DNA of 35,098 bases from the NCBI GenBank assembly GCA_910584475.1, contig CAJUBD010000023.1, forward strand, positions 1 to 35,098, read 5' to 3'. Origin of the DNA: an uncultured Treponema sp. (lineage in GTDB: Bacteria > Spirochaetota > Spirochaetia > Treponematales > Treponemataceae). A program made the position numbers and the translations under genes. Positions 23,903-30,670 of the stretch are shown here, piece after piece; positions within the stretch are counted from its first letter, which is position 1; each line of letters starts with the position of its first letter. Below the pieces are notes generated by a model that was not told where the DNA came from, searched no databases, and saw only the letters and a program-made list of their open reading frames with translations.

Positions 23903-25039
23903 ATGAAAAAGTTTGTTTTGCCGGTTTTCGCGCTCGCCGCGATTTTCTGCGCGGCGGGTTGCTCGAAGAAAGAATCTGACAGCATAAAGATTGGCGGCGT
24001 GTTTCCGCTTACCGGTGGCGTCTCGGTCTACGGCGTGGAATGCAAGAACGGCATTGATTTGGCGATTGATGAGATCAATGCGGCTGGCGGAGTGAATGGA
24101 AAGCAGATTGTCCTCATCAGCGAAGACGACGAGGGCAATCCCGACAAGAGCGTAAACGCGTTTCAAAAGCTCACCACGAAAGATGGCGTGAAATTGATAA
24201 TCGGCTCGCTCACTTCGGGTTGCACCAAGGCCATGACACAGCGCGCGCAGGCTATGAAGGTCTTGCAGATTGCGCCGGCCGCCACTGCCACGGACATCAC
24301 TGATGCTGGCAACTATATTTTCCGAGCGTGCTTTATCGATCCTTTCCAGGGAACTGTGGGCGGAAAATTTTCGATTGAAACTTTGGGCGCGAAAAAAGCC
24401 GCGATACTCTACGACATCGGCAACGACTATTCGGTCGGCTTGACAGAGAATTTTGAGAAGACGTTCAAGGATTTGGGCGGGGCAATCGTAGCGAAGGAAT
24501 CCTATGCCACGAACGACAAGGATTTCAACGCGCAGCTGACTAAAATAAAGAACGCCGCTCCCGACGTACTCTATTTGCCTGATTACTATGGTACGGTCGC
24601 GCTCATAGCGAAGCAGGCGCGCGCGCAAGGAATCACGATTCCGCTTGTGGGCGCGGATGGATGGGATGGCCTTACCGCGAATGCTGGCGATGAAGTTTTG
24701 AACGGATATTATTCGAACCATTACGCTACTGACTCGGACAGCCCTGCGGTGCAAAAATTCGTTAAGTCTTTCCGAGACAGATACCGCAAGGATCCGAATT
24801 CATTCGCGGCTTTGGGATATGATTCCGTGTATTTGCTCCGAGATTCAATCTTGAGAGCCGGAACGGACGAAGCCTCGGCGGTGCGCGATGCTCTTGAGAA
24901 TATTGACGGTGACTATGTTACTGGACGTCTCCGCTTCGATGAGAAACGCAATCCAATCAAGGCGGCGGTAATGCTGCAGATGATTCGAGATGCGGACGAC
25001 AATTTGAACGTGGCGTACAAGACAACGGTAAATCCGTAA
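23903..25039 (+). CDS. livK: ABC transporter substrate-binding lipoprotein, branched-chain amino acid type
   Basis: A 378-residue periplasmic binding protein (type I fold, Leu/Ile/Val-binding family). The signal peptide ends with the lipobox AAGC (Cys20), so it is lipid-anchored. IKIGGVFPLTGGVSVYG and GVNGKQIVLISEDDEG are typical of LivK/LivJ. ATG 23903 with GGAGG upstream is chosen over an in-frame TTG that overlaps that site. It follows the zinc-ribbon gene by 13 bases with no terminator, so it may be carried on the end of the ribosomal transcript. The ligand may be an amino acid or a related compound such as an amide or urea. Confidence 0.9.
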   Translation: MKKFVLPVFALAAIFCAAGCSKKESDSIKIGGVFPLTGGVSVYGVECKNGIDLAIDEINAAGGVNGKQIVLISEDDEGNPDKSVNAFQKLTTKDGVKLIIGSLTSGCTKAMTQRAQAMKVLQIAPAATATDITDAGNYIFRACFIDPFQGTVGGKFSIETLGAKKAAILYDIGNDYSVGLTENFEKTFKDLGGAIVAKESYATNDKDFNAQLTKIKNAAPDVLYLPDYYGTVALIAKQARAQGITIPLVGADGWDGLTANAGDEVLNGYYSNHYATDSDSPAVQKFVKSFRDRYRKDPNSFAALGYDSVYLLRDSILRAGTDEASAVRDALENIDGDYVTGRLRFDEKRNPIKAAVMLQMIRDADDNLNVAYKTTVNP

Positions 25040-25110
25040 GTTTGGCGAAATGACTTGCTAATAAACTGGGTACAGGGAAAAGTGGAAATGCGCTTTGTCT
25101 GCGTACCCTC

Positions 25111-25139
25111 TTGTCAAAATAGCGCAAATATTCTATAAT
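25111..25139 (+). promoter_or_regulatory. Promoter ahead of livHM
   Basis: TTGTCA (25111-25116) and a perfect TATAAT (25134-25139) with 17-base spacing. Transcription should start near 25145. Only about ten bases later a terminator-type hairpin begins, so this looks like the promoter of an attenuated leader or a very short RNA. Confidence 0.75.
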
Positions 25140-25144
25140 TCTTC

Positions 25145-25187
25145 AGTGCAAAGAGGCACTTGTCCTTGTTTGGGCAGGTGCTTTTTT
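25145..25187 (+). terminator. Terminator with competing hairpin (candidate attenuator) before livH
   Basis: GCACTTGTCC (25156-25165) pairs with GGGCAGGTGC (25172-25181; two wobbles) and is followed by six T, a good intrinsic terminator. The first bases of the transcript, AGTGC (25145-25149), can instead pair with GCACT (25156-25160), which is the left arm of the terminator. The two structures exclude each other. No known riboswitch or leucine-rich leader peptide was recognised. Confidence 0.65.
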
Positions 25188-25214
25188 AATTATTTATGGA
25201 GATATGGAGGAAAT

Positions 25215-26114
25215 GTGAACGCGACCTCTTTGTTTTTTCAACAACTCATAAACGGATTTTCGCTGGGCAGCATATACGCTTTGATTGCGCTCGGCTACAC
25301 GATGGTTTACGGAATTGTCACGCTTATCAATTTCGCGCACGGCGACATTATGATGATGGGCGCGTATGCCGGATATTTTGTGCTTTGCGCGTTTGGCGCG
25401 AGCGTGCCTAGTTTCGCGTTGGCGTTTTTCGCGGCGATGGTTTTTTGTGGGCTTTTGGGAATTGCAATCGAGCGGCTGGCTTACCGTCCGCTTCGGAATG
25501 CTCCGCGACTCAATTCTCTGATTACGGCGATCGCGGTGGAATTGATTTTGCAGAATTTGATGCGCGTGCTTCCTTTCGCAGGCCCTGATCCTCGGCAATT
25601 CATCACGCCGAATATGGGTGTCGTTCAGTTCGGACAATTTTCGATTGCGGGAATAAAACTTTTCGTCATCATCGTGAGCATTGTTTTGATGGTGGCTCTT
25701 CATATTTTGGTGAATCACACCAAGACTGGAAAGGCTATGCGTTCGGTAAGCTTCGATCCCGCGGCTTCGAGCTTGATGGGAATAAATGTGAATAAGACGA
25801 TTGCCGTGACTTTCGCAATTGGATCTGTGCTTGCGGGAGCGGGCGGCGTTTTGTATGCGAGCGCGTATCCGCAGATTGATCCGATGATGGGATATATGCC
25901 GGGACTTAAGGCGTTCGTGGCGGCGGTGCTCGGCGGAATCGGCTCGATTCCCGGGGCGATGATTGGAGGAATAATTTTGGGCATCGCGGAGACGATGACA
26001 AAGGGCTACGGTCCGAGCCAATATGCGGACGCGATTTCGTTCGGCATTTTGATTTTGATTTTGCTCGTGCGTCCGGCAGGTCTTTTGGGAAAGAAGCGAA
26101 TAATAAAAGTATAA
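25215..26114 (+). CDS. livH: Branched-chain amino acid ABC transporter permease LivH
   Basis: A 299-residue inner-membrane permease with about eight hydrophobic segments. INGFSLGSIYALIALGYTMV at the start and NFAHGDIMMMGAYAG are the standard LivH signature; GGIGSIPGAMIGGIILG near the end matches the permease-ATPase contact region. GTG 25215 is chosen because TGGAGG lies five bases upstream; the longer frame runs back through the terminator. Pairs with LivM to form the channel. No ATPase gene follows nearby. Confidence 0.93.
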   Translation: MNATSLFFQQLINGFSLGSIYALIALGYTMVYGIVTLINFAHGDIMMMGAYAGYFVLCAFGASVPSFALAFFAAMVFCGLLGIAIERLAYRPLRNAPRLNSLITAIAVELILQNLMRVLPFAGPDPRQFITPNMGVVQFGQFSIAGIKLFVIIVSIVLMVALHILVNHTKTGKAMRSVSFDPAASSLMGINVNKTIAVTFAIGSVLAGAGGVLYASAYPQIDPMMGYMPGLKAFVAAVLGGIGSIPGAMIGGIILGIAETMTKGYGPSQYADAISFGILILILLVRPAGLLGKKRIIKV

Positions 26115-26187
26115 GTAATAGGTATTAGGTAAAAGGTAAGGGGCGGGCTTTCATCGGCAACGATATATTACTCATTACCTGTTACTT
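26113..26187. repeat. Imperfect 20-bp inverted repeat between livH and livM
   Basis: AAGTAATAGGTATTAGGTAA (26113-26132) and TTACTCATTACCTGTTACTT (26168-26187) are inverted repeats matching at about 16 of 20 positions, with a 35-base spacer. AGGTA-type units repeat within the left arm. The left arm starts within the livH stop codon. There is no T tract beyond the later TTTTTTT before livM. Confidence 0.6.
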
Positions 26188-26204
26188 GGACAAGAGGTTT
26201 TTTT

Positions 26205-27188
26205 ATGAATAAGGATTTTAGAAATACGCTGATTCTTTTTTCGCTTGGAATTTTGGTCGTGGTAGTTCCGACGGCTTTGATCATGCTTGGCGTTCTCAAC
26301 GCGTACACGGCTCAGATTTTTACGCTCGCCGGAATCAACGCTATAATGGCTTTGAGCGTGAACATAATCTGCGGAATTACGGGGCAGCTTTCGCTGGGGC
26401 AGGCGGGCTTTATGGCGATCGGCGGCTATGCCACGATTTTGCTTTGCCAGAACGCGCATATTCCGCTTGCGCTTGCGATAATTTTTGCCGCGATAATTAC
26501 GGCGTTTTTCGGATTTTTGATTGGATTTCCGACGCTCAGGCTTGAAGGCGACTACCTTGCAATCGTCACGCTTGCGTTCGGCGAAATAATTCGCGTCGTC
26601 CTTGTGAATCTCAAGCAATGGACTGGCGGACCGAATGGAATCCAATTCAATACGATCATGGTTTTCAATTCGGCAGTGGCGTTCGCGGCTATAACGGGAA
26701 CGCTCGTAGTGCTTGTCGCGCTCGTCCAGAATTTCATTCGCTCGAGTTACGGCCGCGCGATTCTTGCCGTGCGTGAAGACGAGATTGCCGCCAATTCAAG
26801 CGGAATCGGCGTTTTCCGTTATAAGATGACTGGCTTCGTGCTAGCATCGTTCGTGGCGGGAGTGGGCGGCGCGCTTTATGTTTGCCTGATTGGATTCATC
26901 AAGCCGGATCAGGCGGGATTTACGAAAAGCATCGACTATTTGATTTTCGTAGTTCTTGGCGGAATGGGTTCAACGACTGGAAGCGTGCTCGCGTCTTATG
27001 TGCTCACTTACTTGCAGGAATTCTTGCGCTTCTTGCAAAACTACAGGCTTCTTTTCTATCCGCTCGTTCTCATCATAGTGATGATTTTCCGTCCGCAAGG
27101 ATTGCTTGGAAATAAGGAAGTTTCGTTTGTTCGGGCATGGGAAAAAGCCGTAGGATTTTTGAAAAGGAAGAAAAGCGTTGCGGAATGA
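26205..27188 (+). CDS. livM: Branched-chain amino acid ABC transporter permease LivM
   Basis: A 327-residue inner-membrane permease with many hydrophobic segments. The signatures LAGINAIMALSVNIICGITG and GQLSLGQAGFMAIGGY are typical of LivM, as is LVIFVVLGGMGS-like sequence near residue 250 and the end RPQGLLGNKE. It should form the channel with LivH. The ATP-binding subunits LivG and LivF are not found downstream; they must lie elsewhere or the transporter is incomplete. Confidence 0.93.
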   Translation: MNKDFRNTLILFSLGILVVVVPTALIMLGVLNAYTAQIFTLAGINAIMALSVNIICGITGQLSLGQAGFMAIGGYATILLCQNAHIPLALAIIFAAIITAFFGFLIGFPTLRLEGDYLAIVTLAFGEIIRVVLVNLKQWTGGPNGIQFNTIMVFNSAVAFAAITGTLVVLVALVQNFIRSSYGRAILAVREDEIAANSSGIGVFRYKMTGFVLASFVAGVGGALYVCLIGFIKPDQAGFTKSIDYLIFVVLGGMGSTTGSVLASYVLTYLQEFLRFLQNYRLLFYPLVLIIVMIFRPQGLLGNKEVSFVRAWEKAVGFLKRKKSVAE

Positions 27189-27331
27189 AAAAATATCGAA
27201 GAAAAACGCGCGGCTTTGAATTTTGCAAACGGCGACTTTTCGCGAATTCCGAATTTGGAAGGACGCTCCGTTAAAGTTGAGTGGGAAGAAGATTGAGAGT
27301 CCGCACTGAAAGAGCGCACCAACTTTAACTT

Positions 27332-27352
27332 CGAGTTTCCTCTGGAAACTCG
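27332..27352. repeat. Hairpin element (CGAGTTT type) before ArsC/Spx-like gene
   Basis: CGAGTTTCC pairs with GGAAACTCG around a TCT loop, the same stem as in the rpsK-rpsD element except for its outer base pair. It lies in the 248-base gap between livM and the next gene. AACTTTAA (27321-27328) and TTAAAGTT (27401-27408) form a longer-range inverted repeat around it. Confidence 0.7.
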
Positions 27353-27436
27353 CCTATTAAACATACTTGCTCTTGCAGGTTAATCAAGCATCCTTGAAAA
27401 TTAAAGTTTCCTGCGGTGATTGATAAGGAGAAAAAA

Positions 27437-27784
27437 ATGCTATTTATCTGTTACCCAAAATGCTCGACATGCAAAAAGGCGGAGAACTGGCTGAATGCTC
27501 ATGCTGTAAAGTACACTATGCGTCACATTGCGGAGGACAACCCTTCGTATGAGGAACTGAAGGAATGGCACGGGAAAAGCGGCCTTCCGTTGAAACGATT
27601 TTTCAATACCAGCGGCATGCTCTATAAAGAAATGGAGTTAAAGGACAGGCTTCCGTCAATGAGCGAGGACGAGCAGTTGAGGCTTCTTGCCACCAACGGA
27701 ATGCTTGTGAAACGCCCGATACTGATAGACGGCGACACAGTGCTTGTTGGTTTTAAGGAGAATGAATGGGAGCGCATGCTGTAG
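27437..27784 (+). CDS. ArsC/Spx-family thioredoxin-fold protein
   Basis: A 115-residue protein of the ArsC-like family. The active-site region CYPKCSTCKKAENWL has a C-x-x-C pair (Cys9, Cys12) plus Cys5, and the C-terminal block NGMLVKRPILIDGDTVLVGF is the family signature. Such proteins include arsenate reductases, Spx/MgsR regulators and redox proteins of unknown role. The YusI/YffB type fits best by sequence; no arsenic genes are nearby. ATG 27437 has AAGGAG upstream; an earlier in-frame start adds seven unlikely residues. Confidence 0.88.
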   Translation: MLFICYPKCSTCKKAENWLNAHAVKYTMRHIAEDNPSYEELKEWHGKSGLPLKRFFNTSGMLYKEMELKDRLPSMSEDEQLRLLATNGMLVKRPILIDGDTVLVGFKENEWERML

Positions 27785-27796
27785 AAAGCAAAAGAC

Positions 27797-27808
27797 GGGG
27801 GGGGGGGG
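27797..27808. repeat. Poly-G tract (G12) between convergent genes
   Basis: Twelve consecutive G, then AGGG. It lies 13 bases after the ArsC/Spx-like stop and five bases past the stop of the minus-strand TOPRIM-like gene. Such a tract should vary in length between cells; here it would alter only the 3' ends of both messages. Confidence 0.85.
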
Positions 27809-27813
27809 AGGGA

Positions 27814-28632
27814 TTATTTTGGTAAAATCAAAGAAGAATCCTTGAAGTACTCAAACAAAAATAAAGGAAATGCATTCAATATGGCAACTGAATCTTTTGC
27901 ATGCACATATTTCTGCAATTCATTTTTGAAAATTTTTTCTTGGTCAACATCACTTTTTCTTTTTGGAATTGAATTGCTATTATTGCAAATAAAATTTGCC
28001 TTTGAAATGTTTTGTTGATTTATAAATTTCCAATTGCATAAAACGCCATCATTATTTATATGTTCATTAACAGACTCTCTGAACTGAAGGCGTTTGTAAT
28101 CTCTATAGAACGGCTTTTCCTTTGCTAATTTTTCTTTGAATTTCCCGCAATCACACAATGCAACTTCGTAATTAACATAGTTTTTATCTGGAAGTTTATC
28201 TGTATATCTATAGGAATCAACCATCGGATAATTTATGTACAGTTTACCGTGTGTCGTCTCATCGTTAAAATATGAAAGCATCTCTTGGATTTTTGAATTG
28301 CATTCTGTTGTGTCATTTCCATTTGCGCCTTGAGATTCTTGAATGTCATAATCAAAGAAAAGATATATTTGTGATATATTGTCGGCTTTCAAATCAGTAA
28401 TATGTGGATTCAATTCAGGATGTGTCTTCAATTCTTTTATGAGCAGCAACGGAAGGTTCGCTTCATCATTCTCAAGCAAACCTTCGTTTTTTATTTTTTT
28501 GTAGAATTTGTAGATATTGCAACAATATGAAAAATAAATTCTTTCATCACTTTCTGACGAGAAAAACAATTTTTCAATGGTTTTATAAATTTCTGGCTCT
28601 TGTTTCTCGCCTTCAAAAACAAACAAAATCAT
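27814..28632 (-). CDS. TOPRIM-like (RloB/AriB-type) protein, effector candidate
   Basis: A 272-residue protein with no membrane segment. A hydrophobic strand leads to E-G-E (residues 7-9), and a second leads to F-D-Y-D (Asp94, Asp96). Together these match the acidic residues of a TOPRIM metal-binding fold as seen in RloB, AriB and OLD nucleases. The rest is AT-coded and rich in Asn, Lys and Tyr. Its start overlaps the ATPase stop by four bases (ATGA), so the two are translated together. In related pairs the TOPRIM partner is the nuclease unleashed by the ATPase. The family call is inferred from motifs; exact subfamily is not certain. Confidence 0.7.
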   Translation of the reverse strand: MILFVFEGEKQEPEIYKTIEKLFFSSESDERIYFSYCCNIYKFYKKIKNEGLLENDEANLPLLLIKELKTHPELNPHITDLKADNISQIYLFFDYDIQESQGANGNDTTECNSKIQEMLSYFNDETTHGKLYINYPMVDSYRYTDKLPDKNYVNYEVALCDCGKFKEKLAKEKPFYRDYKRLQFRESVNEHINNDGVLCNWKFINQQNISKANFICNNSNSIPKRKSDVDQEKIFKNELQKYVHAKDSVAILNAFPLFLFEYFKDSSLILPK

Positions 28633-29753
28633 TCGCCAAATGTCCCGCCTCTATAAAGTTTCTCGAGATTGTGACCTTCACGAAGTTCTTTCTGTGTTGC
28701 ATTGTGTGCGTTTACGATTTTATTCTTTGAGCAAATATAATAGCAATCCGGGCGCAACAAATCATTTGTAAAAAGCGAGGTGTTGTGTGTCGTAAGGAGA
28801 ACTTGAACATTGGACTTTTTCAATTTTTCCACGACAAAGCGAGAAAGCTCGAAATGATAGAATGCATCAAATTCATCGATACATACAAAAGAAGGGGCTT
28901 TTTCTAAATTATTGATGTCTTCAAGCCAGTAATAAAAAAGCAGAAGAGAACTCATTCCTGTAGAGCGTGCTTCATAAAAATCCACAAGTTTTTTATTTTG
29001 AAATTTAAAGAACAATCTTTCTTGTCCTGCTATATTTATATGAACTATTTCATCCCCAAAACCCGCTTCCTTAAAAAAAGTCTTCATATCATCAAAGTGT
29101 TTGTTCTTAATTATGTTGACAACAATATCTTCTCTCGGTTGTTGTTTAAAACCGATAAACGAGCGATTTTCAAGGCTCCAAAAAAGAAGCATTTTGTCCA
29201 CAAAATTTAATAAATCTAAAAACAAATCATTTTCTTCGTTCTGTTCAAGCACTGCATTCGAACGAATATATTTCAATACGGGGATTTTTATTGCATCAAG
29301 TTTGGCATTTAAGGTTTCAGTTCCTGCCATTTCAAGTTTCAGCTCAGATATAGAAATGTTTCTGTCATATTCAATAACTGTCTTTCCATTTAAAATCAAC
29401 TTTTCAGAAAGAATCGTACTTAAATCAGTTTTTTTATAAATATAGTTGACTTCTTTTCCTTGAAATTGAAAAATATATTCAAATTCAGCATATTTTTTTC
29501 CAGTCGCTGCATTAAGGTAATTGGTATAGTTTTCTTTTGGCATAAAATTGTCCGTCAAATTTGCCACAATATCAAACAATGCGTATGCAAGCGATGATTT
29601 GCCGCTGGCATTCTTGCCATACATAATAGCAGTTTTTACAATACCATTTTTTACGCCATCGGGATTGAATTCATAGTTTCCTGTCGCTGAAAAATCAATG
29701 GTCGTTTTTGAATCGAAAATGCGGAAATTATCCACTGAAAACGATTTGAGCAT
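28629..29753 (-). CDS. ABC-type/AAA_15-like ATPase, sensor candidate of a two-gene defence pair
   Basis: A 374-residue ATPase of the RecF/SMC/OLD-like class. It opens with LKSFSVDNFRIFDS, then Walker A YGKNASGKSS (residues 45-54). A central region of about 200 residues follows, then an ABC signature-like STGMSSLL (264-271), Walker B FVCIDEFDAF (289-298; Asp293, Glu294) and the switch histidine in LLTTHNTSLF (His323). This order is that of AAA_15/AAA_21 ATPases found with RloB or DUF4435 partners in defence modules such as RloAB and PARIS. GGAG lies seven bases before the ATG. DNA is clearly more AT-rich than the ribosomal block, suggesting transfer. Confidence 0.85.
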   Translation of the reverse strand: MLKSFSVDNFRIFDSKTTIDFSATGNYEFNPDGVKNGIVKTAIMYGKNASGKSSLAYALFDIVANLTDNFMPKENYTNYLNAATGKKYAEFEYIFQFQGKEVNYIYKKTDLSTILSEKLILNGKTVIEYDRNISISELKLEMAGTETLNAKLDAIKIPVLKYIRSNAVLEQNEENDLFLDLLNFVDKMLLFWSLENRSFIGFKQQPREDIVVNIIKNKHFDDMKTFFKEAGFGDEIVHINIAGQERLFFKFQNKKLVDFYEARSTGMSSLLLFYYWLEDINNLEKAPSFVCIDEFDAFYHFELSRFVVEKLKKSNVQVLLTTHNTSLFTNDLLRPDCYYICSKNKIVNAHNATQKELREGHNLEKLYRGGTFGE

Positions 29754-30226
29754 ATGTACTCCAAAATTTAATCTATTTATTTTATCGGAAAAGAAGAAAA
29801 AAACAAGAGCATTTCCGTAAAAAAATTACGGAGGTAGTAGAGCCGCCGTTGCTCTTTATTCGCCGCGTCATTACAGAACGCCCATCCTTTGTTTCGAGCA
29901 GGAATGCTCCTTCCTGTAAAGAATCTCTAAATAAATTGTATTTTACAATTTGACACACTACAATTTATTGGGAAGCGGCGCGAACCTCCTGTACGGAATC
30001 TCCGTATCATTTCAAGACCATTTGAATGTTTATTCCAAAATGGCTATAATATCGATAGCGAGGCGCGGGGCTTGCATACAAACTCGCTTGTTTGGTCGCA
30101 AGTCTTTGGACTTACTAACGATTTTCGCTGGAAACTTTGAATGATAAAAATTGGTAAAATATCGGGAGGTCAGCCACCCCGTAACGCCCCGTTCAGCATG
30201 TTTTCACTTTGTTAGGAGCAGCCATA
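29754..30226. other. Gene-free region with promoters and inverted repeats
   Basis: On the minus strand TTGTTT (29801-29806) and TAAAAT (29779-29784), 16 bases apart, could drive the ATPase pair. CCGTAA/TTACGG (29815-29831) is a hairpin. AATAAATTGTA (29930-29940) and TACAATTTATT (29959-29969) are perfect 11-bp inverted repeats that contain a TTGTAT/TACAAT promoter with 17-base spacing. On the plus strand TTGAAT (30022-30027) and TATAAT (30045-30050), 17 bases apart, could drive the acetyltransferase remnant. Small stems of the array type lie at 30079-30113. No intact gene was recognised. Confidence 0.55.
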
Positions 30227-30666
30227 ATGAATTTGCAGATGAGGAAATTGACACCTGCGCTTTGGCAGGATTATTTATACTATTTTGAGAATGTGGCTTT
30301 TACAAATCATGAGGAATTTTCCATGTGCTATTGCTTGGAGAGCCATTTGTCTGCGCAGGAAGACGATGCGTTGGATACATAAGGAAAAAGGAAGGTTTAA
30401 AATTGTCGTCGGAAATGTCGCTGACAATTTTAACTCGAGTTTTGTTCCAAAACTCGTTTATCTATTGCGACTTCTCATTTCATTGCGAAGTTGCGTTTTT
30501 GAATAGCGAAAAACTTGAAACTTTTTTGCTATTCAAAAATTAAGGAAGGAAAAAGGTGAAGGAACTCATCAAAAATGGAGTTATGAACGGCTATCTCGTT
30601 TATTCGGACAACAACATCGTTGGGTGGAGTAATATCCTGCCCTTGATTTTATTTAAAGTGGTGTGA
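30227..30666 (+). pseudogene. GNAT-family acetyltransferase remnant, interrupted
   Basis: The first 51 codons (30227-30379; MNLQMRKLTPALWQDYLYYF, with VAFTNHEEF and CYCLESH following) match the N-terminal part of a GNAT acetyltransferase as I recall the family. They end in TAA at 30380. After 161 bases of hairpin DNA the reading resumes at 30544 in the frame that joins exactly if the 161 bases are removed, with KKVKELIKNGVMNGYL and DNNIVGWSN, the expected continuation. It stops at 30664 and lacks the C-terminal half of the domain. So the gene is broken twice. AGGAG precedes the ATG and a promoter is present, so a truncated peptide could still be made. Confidence 0.75.
30380..30540. repeat. 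161-bp hairpin block inside the acetyltransferase remnant
   Basis: Stems: TTAAAATTGTC with GACAATTTTAA (30397-30433); CGAGTTTTG with CAAAACTCG, TTC loop (30436-30456); a GCGACTTC/GAAGTTGC pairing (about 30467-30493); TTTTTGAATAGC with GCTATTCAAAAA (30496-30539), 12 bp perfect. The left end TAAGGAAAAAGGAAGGT (from 30380) resembles the sequence after the right end, TAAGGAAGGAAAAAGGT (from 30541), as a target-site duplication would. Confidence 0.7.
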
Positions 30667-30670
30667 TAAA

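Noticed and set aside
25095..25214. 40-residue N-terminal extension of LivH
   Set aside because: It runs through the promoter and terminator; GTG 25215 with TGGAGG fits the LivH family start.
29950..30144. 64-codon frame before the acetyltransferase remnant
   Set aside because: No ribosome site, no family resemblance, crosses inverted repeats.
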